Part shown: in pieces, positions 27,711-36,823 of the stretch
How positions within the stretch are numbered: position 1 is the stretch's first letter
Layout of the letters: every line of letters begins with the position of its first letter
NCBI RefSeq assembly: GCF_009363095.1
Contig: NZ_CP045295.1
Location: 5,485,001-5,549,000, forward strand
DNA length: 64,000 nucleotides
Direction of reading: 5' to 3'
From: Paenibacillus cellulositrophicus
Lineage (GTDB): Bacteria > Bacillota > Bacilli > Paenibacillales > Paenibacillaceae
The notes under the pieces: generated by a model
Seen by the model: the letters and a program-made list of their open reading frames with translations, nothing else
What the model was told of the DNA's origin: nothing
Database searches by the model: none
Program-made: the position numbers and the translations under genes

Positions 27711-28014
27711 ATGACTTATTATCGTACGACAGAGATGGACGGCCTGAACATTTTCTATCGCGAAGCCTGAGATCGCGACCGGGCGGCTTTCCGATCAAGT
27801 TCACATTAGAATGGAAACATATTTTCGCGAACAACACCAGCCAAACCGGATTGAGTGGGGGAAGAACGACGTCATTTTCCCTGCATCCGGCGCGTACCCT
27901 TACCAGAAAGATTTGAAGAACGTCGATTTCAATCTGCTTGATGCCGGACATCTTGCACTGGAAGATCATGCAGATTATGTCGCTACCCACATCCGGGCTT
28001 TTGTCGGCTTTTAA
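27711..28014 (+). pseudogene. Alpha/beta hydrolase with the middle deleted
   Basis: The N-terminus reads MTYYRTTEMDGLNIFYREA and then stops. In another frame the C-terminus follows: WGKNDVIFPASGAYPYQKDL and DAGHLALEDHADYVATHI. These are the first and last parts of one hydrolase; the nucleophile region is gone. AAGGAGGATTCCC precedes the old ATG. Confidence 0.78.
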
Positions 28015-28232
28015 TGACCTGTCGGCCCTAGAGCCAGTTGTACCAGCTGCACATTGATGTGCGGCTCTTTTTCTGTTCGGAAGTCCGCTCAGTCGAATTG
28101 GACAAGATAACGGCGGTGGAACTGTTCTAAATTTTCTTTTTTCGCCGTCAGCTTGACTCTCCCCTTAACGGGAAAGTTATACTTCGGAAGAAGTGAGCAG
28201 AAGCGCAATATTTGATATTGAGGGGTGCATTT

Positions 28233-29048
28233 ATGTTCAAAATCAGCGATTTTTCGAAGATAAGCCAAGTGTCTGTCAAGACGCTTCGGTACTACGACCA
28301 GCTGAATTTGCTCAAGCCGGCCCATACCGATCCTTACTCTGGATACCGATACTACACTGCCGATCAGTTATTTCAGCTTCACCGCATTTTGGCCTACAAA
28401 GAACTGGGGTTCTCGTTGGAGCAAATTCGCCGGATGATCGACGAGCAAATTCCGCTTGAGCAAATCAGAGGGATGTTCCGGATCAAGCAGCACGAGATTC
28501 AGTCCATTGTGGACAAAGAGCAGGTCAAGTTGGTTCGCATACAAGAACGGCTAGACGCCATCGAGCATGAGGGAAAACAGGGGGGGACGCATGATGTCGT
28601 GCTGAAAGAAGTGGAACCGCAATTGGTGGTGTCTTATCGGCAAAGAACTTGTTTTCGGCAAATTCCGGAGATGTTTCGGCAGCTGGACGATTATTTGGGC
28701 AATGCCGGTCGAACGTCCTTATCGCAGATCATTTTGTGGCATGGCTCTGAGGAAAGCGATGAAGATATGGACATTGAAGCAGCTCGGCTGCTATCCGACA
28801 AAATGCCAAGCCGGCCGCCCTTTGCAGTCCAACGGTTGCCGGGCATTCCGCTAATGGCCACGCTGATCCATCATTGCCGGACGACGAGCCGCTGCACTGC
28901 AAGCACGGAACTGGCGCTGTGGATTGAGCGAAATGGTTATCGAATGATCGAAAACGAGCCGCGGCGAGAAATTTGCATCCCTCATGAACAGACAGGCGAT
29001 CCTGAAGCTTATGTCGCGGAGGTGCAGATTGCCGTCGAGAGAGCTTAG
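28233..29048 (+). CDS. MerR-family regulator with effector-binding domain
   Basis: 271 residues. The N-terminal MerR helix-turn-helix (MFKISDFSKISQVSVKTLRY, then SGYRYYTADQL) is followed by a coiled-coil helix and a C-terminal GyrI/BmrR-like ligand domain. Such proteins bind cationic or lipophilic drugs and activate an efflux gene by twisting its promoter. The MFS gene begins 25 bases downstream, giving a regulator-pump pair. GAGGGGTG precedes the ATG; an in-frame upstream start is less likely. Confidence 0.85.
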   Translation: MFKISDFSKISQVSVKTLRYYDQLNLLKPAHTDPYSGYRYYTADQLFQLHRILAYKELGFSLEQIRRMIDEQIPLEQIRGMFRIKQHEIQSIVDKEQVKLVRIQERLDAIEHEGKQGGTHDVVLKEVEPQLVVSYRQRTCFRQIPEMFRQLDDYLGNAGRTSLSQIILWHGSEESDEDMDIEAARLLSDKMPSRPPFAVQRLPGIPLMATLIHHCRTTSRCTASTELALWIERNGYRMIENEPRREICIPHEQTGDPEAYVAEVQIAVERA

Positions 29049-29073
29049 TTTAGGCGTAGGAGGGGGAGAGAGG

Positions 29074-30276
29074 GTGGGAGTGTTGACAAGACACCAAAAG
29101 TTATTGACGTTGAATTTGTTTCTATTAACCTTTGTGCTGGGGACGAGCGAATTTGTTATTGTTGGGCTGCTTACAGAAGTAGCGGCTGAATTGCAACTCG
29201 CCATATCAACGGTTGGGGCGCTTGTATCGGCGTTTGCCTTGTCGTTTGCCATCGGCACCCCGTTCTTGACGGCTTTGTTCAGCCGGTTTGCCAAATATCC
29301 GCTCATGCTGACGTTGATCTCCATCTTTATTGCCGGCAATATCGCAACCGCCCTGTCTGAGTCGTATGCACTTCTGCTTGTTTCCCGAATCATCACAGCT
29401 GTCATAACCGGCGTCTTGATCGCGCTCGCGATGGCGGTTGCCAGCGAAACGATGCCTGCCGAAAAGCGGGGGGCGGTTATTGCCATTGTTTTTGCAGGAT
29501 TTACCGTTGCCAGTGTTATCGGAGTGCCAATCGGCATTTCTATCGGGCAATGGGGTGGCTGGCAGATGGCGTTTGGATTCACCGCCTTGTTGGGCGTTAT
29601 TTCCTTGATTCTCAGCTCGGCGACCATTCCTAAGGGGCTGAAAGGGACGCGGAGTTCCTTGAAAAATCAGATCGGCCTGCTCGCCCATCCACGTATTGTG
29701 ATCGCATTTTTCATTCCGGCCTTCAGCATTGCCGCGACTTATACTGTATACGCATATTTGACGCCTTTGCTGCAAGAGGTGCTCGGGGTTCCAGAAAGGT
29801 ATATCAGCTTAGTGTTTCTGCTTTATGGAGTCGTGTCCATCTTCAGTACGTTAATTGGCGGAAAATTGGCCGCACGGGATGGGATCAGTAAGCTTCGGTA
29901 TGTGTTCCTGATTCAGGCCGTCATTCTCGCGTCACTGTATGTTTCCGCGAGTTCGCTGGTCGGGGGATTGGTCAGCATCTCCTTTATTGCCCTGGTCCTC
30001 TATGCGATGAATTCCACGATGCAATTATATTTCATCGATTTGGCCGACCGACATTTTCCGGCTGCTCGGGATTTGGCCTCGTCGCTTACACCCGTATCCG
30101 TCAATGTCGGCATTGCGGTCGGATCGGCGCTAGGAGGATGGGTGACAACGAACATGAAGCTGATCGATGTATCCTGGTCCGGAGGTATCGTGGCAGTCGC
30201 CGCATCCTTGCTGGCTGTAGTCAGCTATCGTCTCGACCGGCAAAGCCAGGAGGGTCAGAAAGTTTTCGTGAATTAA
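29074..30276 (+). CDS. MFS efflux transporter (DHA1)
   Basis: 400 residues. First-helix motif LGTSEFVIVGLLTEVAAEL is typical of YdhP/PbuE-type DHA1 carriers; about twelve membrane helices. Chosen start is a GTG after GGAGGGGGAGAGAGG, with another GTG at 29080 equally possible. The frame is open back to 28984 inside the MerR gene. It is probably co-transcribed with and controlled by the MerR-type regulator upstream. Confidence 0.83.
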   Translation: MGVLTRHQKLLTLNLFLLTFVLGTSEFVIVGLLTEVAAELQLAISTVGALVSAFALSFAIGTPFLTALFSRFAKYPLMLTLISIFIAGNIATALSESYALLLVSRIITAVITGVLIALAMAVASETMPAEKRGAVIAIVFAGFTVASVIGVPIGISIGQWGGWQMAFGFTALLGVISLILSSATIPKGLKGTRSSLKNQIGLLAHPRIVIAFFIPAFSIAATYTVYAYLTPLLQEVLGVPERYISLVFLLYGVVSIFSTLIGGKLAARDGISKLRYVFLIQAVILASLYVSASSLVGGLVSISFIALVLYAMNSTMQLYFIDLADRHFPAARDLASSLTPVSVNVGIAVGSALGGWVTTNMKLIDVSWSGGIVAVAASLLAVVSYRLDRQSQEGQKVFVN

Positions 30277-30368
30277 ACGTCTCCAGGGCGGGACTCAGCT
30301 GTCAGTCCGAATGCCTGCCCGTAACGGCACTCAGCCCACTATCGCAGGACTTTTGCGTATTATCTAAG

Positions 30369-30388
30369 AGCAGCTGCACGCTGCTTTT
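30369..30388 (+). terminator. Short terminator hairpin
   Basis: AGCAGC / GCTGCT with a five-base loop and a T run, after the MFS gene. Confidence 0.5.
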
Positions 30389-30405
30389 CTATTATCTCAA
30401 TTATG

Positions 30406-30417
30406 TACCAATTGGTA
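30406..30417. promoter_or_regulatory. Palindromic operator upstream of an MFS gene
   Basis: TACCAATTGGTA, a perfect 12-base palindrome 32 bases before the MFS start; it is likely a regulator site, but no adjacent regulator faces it. Confidence 0.5.
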
Positions 30418-30449
30418 TTTAATATGACTGATCAATACGGAGGAATATT

Positions 30450-31649
30450 ATGTCTAAGGTTGCTTTGAATCAAGCCGAACCGTCAAAAGCCAGCGTTCGT
30501 AGTTGGCTAGCGATCCTTGTTCTCGGAATTGCTATGTTTACTGTTGTTTCCACCGAATTCGCTCCGATCGGACTGCTATCGTCTATCGCTTCCGATCTTG
30601 GGCGCAGTCCCGCAACAGTAGGACTCATCGTGACGGCATATGCACTGATTGGCGCAGGCAGCGCGTTGCTCTCCGCCGTACTGCCGAACCAGTTCCCGCG
30701 CAAGCCGCTACTTATCGGGCTGATGCTGGTGCTGGCAGCCGCGAACGGACTTGCTATGATCGCCCATTCGTTCCCGATTCTGATGCTGGCGCGGGTTATC
30801 GGGGCGTTGTCGCATGGCGTTTTCTGGGCAATGGTGGCCGCGCTTGCGACACAGATGGCTCCTCCGAACCGGACGGGCCTTGCGACTTCAATAGTTTTCG
30901 GCGGCATGTCGATTGCGAACGTGCTGGGTGTTCCGCTGCTCAACCTGATCGGACAGACATGGGGCTGGCGTTTGGCATTTGGTACCCTCGCCGCGGCCTG
31001 CATACTCACGGCTCTGTTAATGGTCATTGTACTGCCGCAAATAAAGACCTCAGGATCAGTCGGATTCACCACCTTGGCCTGTGTCCTGCGTAGCGGTAAG
31101 TTGTGGCGTGTCTATGCAGTGGCGATCTTCACGGTAGCTGCGCATTTTGGCGCGTTCACCTACATCGAGCCGTATCTGAGAAACGTCCCTGGCATTGCTC
31201 CCGCAATGATCGCCGCTCTGCTCTTTGGCTTCGGGGTCGCCGGATTGCTCGGAAATGTGCTTACCGGGGCGCTGATCGACCGCTTCATGAAGACGGTCAT
31301 CGCCGTATCACTACTGCTTATGTGCATATCGCTCATTGGTCTGGGCACGTTCGGGTTCAGCTCCGGGGTATGGCCAGTACTGGCTCTGCTCGTTGTTTGG
31401 GGCACGGCAGTCTCGATACTTTTTATTGGTATCCAGACATGGGTATTGCGAACAGGTGGGGAGGCGGCGATACCGGCGTCAGCCGTGTATACGACCGTGT
31501 TCAACTCATCTTCCGGCGTGGGAGCCGTACTCGGTGCATTCGTCCTGAACAATGCCGGTTTGTCCGCCGTTATGACCTCCGCCGGTCTGGCTATCGTCAT
31601 AGCTTTTGCTATTGTCGTTTTGGGTCGTGGGGTGAGGAAGACATCATAA
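30450..31649 (+). CDS. MFS efflux transporter (SotB/AraJ-like)
   Basis: 399 residues, about twelve membrane helices. VVSTEFAPIGLLSSIASDLG in helix 1 is the typical sugar/drug-export motif of this DHA1 branch. GGTATTTAATATG and ACGGAGGAATATT stand before the ATG, the latter the ribosome site. It is a single gene behind a palindromic site. G+C-rich codon use resembles the 25-26 kb transporter. The substrate is unknown. Confidence 0.84.
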   Translation: MSKVALNQAEPSKASVRSWLAILVLGIAMFTVVSTEFAPIGLLSSIASDLGRSPATVGLIVTAYALIGAGSALLSAVLPNQFPRKPLLIGLMLVLAAANGLAMIAHSFPILMLARVIGALSHGVFWAMVAALATQMAPPNRTGLATSIVFGGMSIANVLGVPLLNLIGQTWGWRLAFGTLAAACILTALLMVIVLPQIKTSGSVGFTTLACVLRSGKLWRVYAVAIFTVAAHFGAFTYIEPYLRNVPGIAPAMIAALLFGFGVAGLLGNVLTGALIDRFMKTVIAVSLLLMCISLIGLGTFGFSSGVWPVLALLVVWGTAVSILFIGIQTWVLRTGGEAAIPASAVYTTVFNSSSGVGAVLGAFVLNNAGLSAVMTSAGLAIVIAFAIVVLGRGVRKTS

Positions 31650-31778
31650 CGCTGAGCTCGAGTTAAAACTGCACAGAAAGTCGAGATACAGCGAAGTCAA
31701 TCTTACTAATTATGCTGGACATGTTTACGATTTCATCGCCCGCCGGGTTATCCTCTCGAAATAAGCCATGTTGAAACA

Positions 31779-31818
31779 CAGACACAGCTCGGAGGGGGCA
31801 GTGTCTGTTTGTGTTTTT
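31779..31818 (+). terminator. Hairpin between the MFS and response-regulator genes
   Basis: CAGACAC / GTGTCTG with a 15-base loop and a T-rich tail, upstream of the response regulator's ribosome site. It may end the MFS transcript or act as a leader hairpin. Confidence 0.4.
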
Positions 31819-31842
31819 ACAATGGAAAGGAGGTTGTTGTTT

Positions 31843-32538
31843 ATGAATGGATTGGAAAATTATTCAGAAGAGATAAGAGAACTGATTCTTAGAGAGAACC
31901 AGAACATTAAGGTATTAATAGCTGACAGTGACCGCGGTTGGCAACAACGTCTTGCTATGTTAATCAATTCTGAGCCGGATATGAAAGTATCAGGAGTTGT
32001 TTCTACAAAAGAAACAGCGATTCAAGCAAGTATTCAATTACAGGTAGATGTAATGGTTTTGGATATCATGTTAAACTCAACTCAGCAAGAAGGATTAGAC
32101 ACCATAACAGAAATTCTCCATAAAAAGGAGTTACCAATTATTGTTCTGTCATCTCTGGATGATCGGGAAATTATCATGGATGTAGTTTTAGCAGGAACGA
32201 TAAATTTCATTAGAAAGTGTAACTATCTAGACATAATAAGTGCTGTCAAAGAAGCATTTCATGGGGAATCATCCCTTCATGCGGATGCTGCAAAAATCCT
32301 TCGTAATGAGATTAGACATATAAAACACAAAGAATTGCTTTGTATGCTAACCCGAACTGAACAAGATATTCTGAAATTTATAGGTTGGGGGTATAGTCAA
32401 CCGATCATCAGAGAACTGCTTGGTGTTTCATCGAATACGATGAAATCGCATGTGCGGAATATTATCCGCAAATTCGACACGCGAACAATTCGGGAAGCTG
32501 CTCAAAGGGCAAAACGAAGGGGGTTTTACGGCATTTAA
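31843..32538 (+). CDS. Response regulator, NarL/LuxR type, without a partner kinase
   Basis: 231 residues. The receiver domain (about 20-145) contains the phosphorylation Asp in VMVLDIML and the conserved Ser in IIVLSSLDD. The C-terminal LuxR-type helix-turn-helix begins LTRTEQDILKFIGWGYSQ, then LLGVSSNTMKSHVRNIIRKF. AAAGGAGG precedes the ATG at 31843; the longer frame from 31768 has no ribosome site. No histidine kinase is adjacent, so it is an orphan. The gene is clearly more AT-rich than neighbours. Confidence 0.83.
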   Translation: MNGLENYSEEIRELILRENQNIKVLIADSDRGWQQRLAMLINSEPDMKVSGVVSTKETAIQASIQLQVDVMVLDIMLNSTQQEGLDTITEILHKKELPIIVLSSLDDREIIMDVVLAGTINFIRKCNYLDIISAVKEAFHGESSLHADAAKILRNEIRHIKHKELLCMLTRTEQDILKFIGWGYSQPIIRELLGVSSNTMKSHVRNIIRKFDTRTIREAAQRAKRRGFYGI

Positions 32539-32599
32539 ATAAGATTCGAGCAACTTCGACAATGAAATAAGCAAGGGGTGTGCGAAATGGATTGCTGGG

Positions 32600-32968
32600 T
32601 TGCTCCGGCATTGTCTATTGAAGGGTAGCATTATCCCGAACTACGAGCAACGAGGACTCAGGGAATTGATTCGCTACCCCCGTAGTCTCATAGAAGAGCG
32701 AGCTCGAGAAGTCAGCCGCATTCAAAAGGTGCTTGAAGGCGAAAACATAAAGCTTTCCTCAGTTGCCAGCAATGTGCTCGGGAAATCAGGACGTGCAATG
32801 ATTGAAGCGATGATCGCTGGCGAAACCGACCCTGAAGCTTTATCTGATCTGGAAAAACGAAAGCTGAAAAGCAAAAAATGTTTCCTTATAATAAAGTTTA
32901 AAATGGTCGCAAGAAATGCAGTAAACCCGGCCTACGATGCAGGCCGGGTCAGAAATAAAGTTGTTTAA
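32600..32968 (+). pseudogene. IS110-family transposase fragment (middle part)
   Basis: Reads LRELIRYPRSLIEERAREVS, then RIQKVLEGENIKLSSVASNV and LGKSGRAMIEAMIAGETDPE, the segment between the RuvC-like and Tnp_20 domains of an IS110-type transposase. Both ends of the gene are absent. Confidence 0.82.
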
Positions 32969-32971
32969 AAT

Positions 32972-33001
32972 CATTGCGCTAACGTATCCGTTAGCGCAAT
33001 G
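32972..33001. repeat. Perfect palindrome CATTGCGCTAACG / CGTTAGCGCAATG
   Basis: 13-base arms and a four-base loop. A related CTAACG...CGTTAG hairpin occurs at 36803-36823, so this is a small dispersed palindromic element or terminator. Confidence 0.6.
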
Positions 33002-33295
33002 AACTAGCTTTTATATGATACGATTCAACGCGGCAGAGGCATCCGCAACGAGGTACAACAAAAGAAAGCCACGAGCATATGCCATTACTTCTTTATTTCT
33101 TTGGTTTATTAATAAACGGCGGGATTTGTTACCGAACCATTTATTTTAATTCTTCATAAAACGTTCTATTGCCTCTTTTTGATTACTCAGCGAGTATCCA
33201 TGAAAATTCAACATATCTTTATTTGAGGTTTTGGTGTTAACTTGAGTGGGGAGCGGATAGCAGGGGGTGCGGCGGTGAGCCGGTAGCCGAGCACG
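33002..33295. other. Intergenic stretch without a recognised gene
   Basis: About 290 bases, AT-rich in the first half; nothing recognised. Confidence 0.4.
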
Positions 33296-33919
33296 CTACT
33301 TCGCTTGATGATACAGGAATGCGGCATCTGTGCCTCCGCCAAGCCCAACCGCGATCCGGATGTTCAAATGCGCCATTCCTTCCAAATACTTTGAGCTGCT
33401 TAGCGCGCCGGCATCCAGCGGGGCGAATCCGATCTCCTCGGCGAGTCGCATTACAATCTTCTTCGCTTCCGCTTCATCGCCAGCAACGAAAGCCGTTGCC
33501 TGGCTGCCGTTCCGTATGATTCGATCTGGCGACATAATATCGGCAAACGTCGTGTTGAAAGCTTTGATCACTCTGGATTGTGGAAGCCGTTTCGCCGTTT
33601 CTTCGCCGGCGGACGTACGCTCGCCTAGATCGAGCGGAGACCAGTCGGAATGAAGCGGGTTCATGCAGTCAATGACGATTTTTTGAGCCAATGTACTTTC
33701 CAATTGAGGCAACACCTCGACAGAAGCAATGTAAGGAATTGCTAAAATCACGACATCGCCTTGCGCGGCAGCTTCTTCGATGGTGACGTATTGAATGCCC
33801 GAATGTTCGGATGCAGAAGGCGTGGAACGCGCACCGACGATTACCTGATGGTTGGCGTCATTGAATAATACAGCCAGTTTGCGGCCTACACTACCGTTGC
33901 CAAGAATACTGAGTTTCAT
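33296..33919 (-). CDS. NADP-dependent reductase, F420-cofactor-oxidoreductase family
   Basis: 207 residues with an N-terminal Rossmann nucleotide-binding motif MKLSILGNGSVGRKLA and a basic residue in VIVGARST that favours NADP. IAFNTTFADI-like sequence (VIKAFNTTFADIM) is the family's conserved middle motif. It belongs to the NADPH-dependent F420 reductase-like superfamily, many Firmicute members of which are of unknown function. It lies directly downstream of a TetR gene and carries the same operator, so it is likely its target. Confidence 0.75.
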   Translation of the reverse strand: MKLSILGNGSVGRKLAVLFNDANHQVIVGARSTPSASEHSGIQYVTIEEAAAQGDVVILAIPYIASVEVLPQLESTLAQKIVIDCMNPLHSDWSPLDLGERTSAGEETAKRLPQSRVIKAFNTTFADIMSPDRIIRNGSQATAFVAGDEAEAKKIVMRLAEEIGFAPLDAGALSSSKYLEGMAHLNIRIAVGLGGGTDAAFLYHQAK

Positions 33920-33952
33920 TTTATTCTTTTCTCCTTTTTTTGCATATTAGTT

Positions 33953-33967
33953 GACCGGTCGTCTATA
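33953..33967 (-). promoter_or_regulatory. TetR operator before the reductase gene
   Basis: GACCGGTCGTCTATA, the same sequence as at 34629-34642 upstream of the TetR gene. AGAC-N5-GTCT symmetry is nearly complete. Confidence 0.7.
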
Positions 33968-34002
33968 AATGAATAAACAGAAAGGTATAGCTTCAAATTC
34001 GC

Positions 34003-34617
34003 TTATACCTTGGCTTGCAACATTTGATCGAATACCGTCGTGATGAACAACTGCAATGGCGCTACGCTTTGCTCGGCGCGCATTCTGACGAGGGCGCCTT
34101 CCCAACTGTTGAGGATAAAAGCTGCCAACATTTCAACGTGGAACGGTGCGGGAATTTGTCTCACCTCGCTTGCTTCCTGCAATACGGCCCGCAAATCTTG
34201 CTCCCAATCCTGGAATCCTGCAACGACGGGTGCCCTAAGCACCTCGCTATGATCGCACATTTCCAAGCTCAAGTTGCCGAACAGACAACCTTCCTTGTAC
34301 CGGGCATCTGCAAAATATTGGATATACGTCTCGAAGTAACGCCGCAACCGTATAAGCGGAGGAATGTCCCGATCCGCCAGCAATTGTGTCCGTTCGGAGG
34401 TTGCCGTCGACGCATAGCGTTCAATCACTTCCTTGGCGAACGTTTCCTTGCTATCGAAGTAATAATAGAAGGACCCTTTGGGCACTTCTGCTTCGGTCAC
34501 GACATCTTTAATCGAAGAAGCGCCGTAGCCTCCTTTCTGAATCAACTCAAGACCGACTTGCAACAGCTTTTCCCGCGCATCATGCAGCTGGGAAGGTTTA
34601 GAATTCATGTTGTTCAT
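34003..34617 (-). CDS. TetR-family repressor (AcrR-like)
   Basis: 204 residues. The helix-turn-helix reads GGYGASSIKDVVTEAEVPKG, then SFYYYFDSKETFAKEV; the C-terminal domain is typical of TetR_C_6-like proteins. No ribosome site precedes either start candidate. The promoter analysis puts the transcript start on the A of the ATG at 34617, so it is probably leaderless. It heads a unit with the reductase gene, and both upstream regions carry the operator AGACCGGTCGTCT, meaning autorepression plus control of the reductase. Confidence 0.85.
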   Translation of the reverse strand: MNNMNSKPSQLHDAREKLLQVGLELIQKGGYGASSIKDVVTEAEVPKGSFYYYFDSKETFAKEVIERYASTATSERTQLLADRDIPPLIRLRRYFETYIQYFADARYKEGCLFGNLSLEMCDHSEVLRAPVVAGFQDWEQDLRAVLQEASEVRQIPAPFHVEMLAAFILNSWEGALVRMRAEQSVAPLQLFITTVFDQMLQAKV

Positions 34618-34623
34618 TTGTTT

Positions 34624-34652
34624 ATAATAGACCGGTCGTCTACAAAAAGTCA
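34624..34652 (-). promoter_or_regulatory. Promoter and operator of the TetR gene
   Basis: On the minus strand TTGACT, an 18-base spacer containing the operator (34629-34642), then TATTAT (34629-34624). The start codon begins seven bases after the -10 box. Confidence 0.7.
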
Positions 34653-35096
34653 AGAGAGGATTAAAAAAAGGCAATGTGCTCACTCCACATTAGAGGACCG
34701 GACAGCGATCCTCACTGAGGCGGTACGGGGATGGGCTGCGCCGCTTCGATTAGGCTCGGTCGGGAAGGTGCCAATGGCGTAATAGGGACGCGACGTGCGA
34801 AAGAACTCCAAGTAGCGGCTGATGTAATTATTCTCTGGGAGGTAAGGTGCTCGCCGTTCCTACCGACGTTTCCTATCCTTGTCAGGTCGAAGCGCTTGTC
34901 GGCTAGACGTTGGACACATAGTCTTAAATTATGCTGCCCGTTAGTTGAGAAACGGCAGCCGATCGTTCTGACCGGCTGCCGTCATGATGTATTGAGTTAA
35001 TGTAATCCGTTACTTCAACAAGCTAAGAAGCGAAGCTACCGCGGAGGCGAACTTCTCCTAAAGAGGATTGAATAAATGTCCACGCTGTAAAAATTT
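34653..35096. other. Intergenic stretch without a recognised gene
   Basis: Apart from the inverted repeat above, no gene, promoter or known motif is recognised. Confidence 0.4.
34951..34985. terminator. Inverted repeat, terminator-like
   Basis: ACGGCAGCCG / CGGCTGCCGT with an 11-base loop, in the gap between the TetR gene and the tautomerase gene; no T run of note. Confidence 0.4.
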
Positions 35097-35297
35097 TCAT
35101 TTTTCTCTCTTTCGGTAGTCATCGGTTAGTACACCTTCAAACCCCCAATTCTCCTCTTCGATCTCCTGTATAACGATATGAATATGTTCTGGCTTTTTAC
35201 CAAGAACAATTACAAGTGTTTCCGTAAATTGCTTAACTATCTGCGCCTTTTGCTCACGATTCACGCCCTTGGTTACCTGTAAGTTGATATATGGCAT
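35097..35297 (-). CDS. 4-oxalocrotonate tautomerase-family protein
   Basis: 66 residues, the exact size class of 4-OT enzymes. After loss of Met, Pro1 (MPYINLQV) is the catalytic base; VIQEIEEENWGFEG carries the C-terminal conserved part. These enzymes tautomerise enol/keto dicarboxylates in aromatic breakdown, but many Bacillus paralogues have other or unknown roles. AAAGGGGAGTAAAC precedes the ATG. Confidence 0.85.
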   Translation of the reverse strand: MPYINLQVTKGVNREQKAQIVKQFTETLVIVLGKKPEHIHIVIQEIEEENWGFEGVLTDDYRKREK

Positions 35298-35365
35298 GTT
35301 TACTCCCCTTTGCTATATCGCATTAATCATCAACAGACCTATCCGACAATCAACTAACGGTCGCA

Positions 35366-36711
35366 ATAGGTAAGCATTTGAAGTGATCTCCAGCTTTTCC
35401 CCTGCTTCAACCGGACGTGCCAGTTTCCCAGCATCCGGCGTTCCATCTAAATGAATGTACTAAATCATAAGTTCCACGTTACCCCAAGAAAGAAAAAGTC
35501 AGATCGGTTCCAACCGCATTTATTGCGGTACTGGTTGATCAACTGAACCATAGGCTCGGTGAAGCCGTTTTGGATCTGAGCACGTCAATCGTCTCGTTGA
35601 GTGTCGAATGAATTAATCTGTGAACCTCTTTATGGAGGATGCGCAGATTGCTGAATTTATCGCTGCCTCCGAGATGAAGGGGTACGTAGTGGTGGCAGTG
35701 AACGTCTTTCGCAAAAAGATGAACACCTGTAATTTCGCATTTCCCCATCTTCATGCTGTAGCGGCTCATTCGATTATCCCTATATTCGACACTTCGGTTC
35801 GGAAGGTCTGATTCCATCAGCTTTACGAGTTCCCGTTGGATATCCGGTCGCAACTTTCTATGTATCTGTTCTCTTCCTTCCGCCGTAAAAGGGGTAAGGT
35901 TTTGACTGAAGCACATGGTGTTACTTGTTTTTACATCTGCGATTGGATACGGGTACACATTAGCCAATTTGAACGTCCTGCAACCACGGCCGTAAAATTT
36001 CTTGTAGGTCGGTGGAGGATTCTCAGGATGCTCGTACTTTCCGACTTGTTTTAGACGATTGAACATGAAGGCACGCAATTCATAAGCAAGGCGTGAGAAC
36101 TCGAGGTTGACATGTGTCGCCCATTTGAAGTAGTTATGGATCCCTAACACAAAACTATTGAACAGTAGCGCGTTTTGGGCGGTTGGAGAGGCCTTTAGCT
36201 TTTGGATGCGAGCTTTGGCTTCTTCCTTGATCTTCCGCCTGTTTTTGGCTTTGATGCCGGTATGTGCTACCCGTTTGTTGCCCTTTTTGTTCGCCCGGAT
36301 CGTGAAACCCAGAAACTCGGATTCTCGTTTGCGCAGGTTCACGATTTGAGATTTCTCCGGCGATAAGTCCAGTTTTAAACGGTCCTTCAAGAATAATCTG
36401 ACGGCATGATACCACTTTTGGGCGGTTTTCCAGTCCCGGCAAAGTACTTTGAAGTCGTCCGCGTAGCGGACGATGTACCCCTCTTTAAGAGTGGAGCGCT
36501 TCTTTGCGTACAGCTCGCCTGATCGTGTTTCGTAGGACTGATTCATGGGAAACAGCTCCCATTGCCCAGCTACCCATTGATCCAGTTCATTCAAAACGAT
36601 GTTTGATAGAAGCGGCGATAACAGACCACCTTGAGGTACGCCTTTTGAAGGTATGCCTTCTCCGTCAATTTCGGCTTTTAACATTTTAGAGATGCACGTT
36701 AGGACCTTCAC
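35366..36711 (-). mobile_element. Group II intron, 5'-truncated
   Basis: It combines a reverse transcriptase remnant with a recognisable domain V. On the minus strand (about 35443 to 35405) the RNA gives an outer stem AACGCCGG...CCGGTT, an inner stem TGCTGG...CTGGCA and a GAAA tetraloop, a canonical D5. A D6-like stretch follows to about 35366. The intron's 5' part (D1-D3) and the N-terminal half of the protein are absent. The element cannot splice or move by itself. Confidence 0.8.
35465..36711 (-). pseudogene. Group II intron reverse transcriptase/maturase, truncated
   Basis: The reading from 36711 gives GVPQGGLLSPLLSN, then the RT active site YIVRYADDFKVLCRDW, FLGFTIRA, the maturase domain and a C-terminal HNH-like endonuclease (CEITGVHLFAKDVHCHHYVP). 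The N-terminal half of the RT is missing. Near the C-terminus one frameshift separates the main frame (stop at about 35539) from the natural ending TEPMVQLINQYRNKCG, which continues to the stop at 35465. Confidence 0.85.
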
Positions 36712-36802
36712 GGATTTATTCGAAAGGGCGGCAACTCTGTTGCTGCCTTTTTAGGTGTTCTGCGGAGCGATATTTTCGGGATAGACTGCCGCTGTTTATT
36801 GA

Positions 36803-36823
36803 GCTAACGTTCTCCGTTAGAGC
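36803..36823. repeat. CTAACG / CGTTAG palindrome
   Basis: GCTAACG / CGTTAGAGC with a short loop, adjacent to the 3' end of the acetyltransferase gene; similar to the palindrome at 32972-33001. It may be that gene's terminator stem. Confidence 0.5.
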
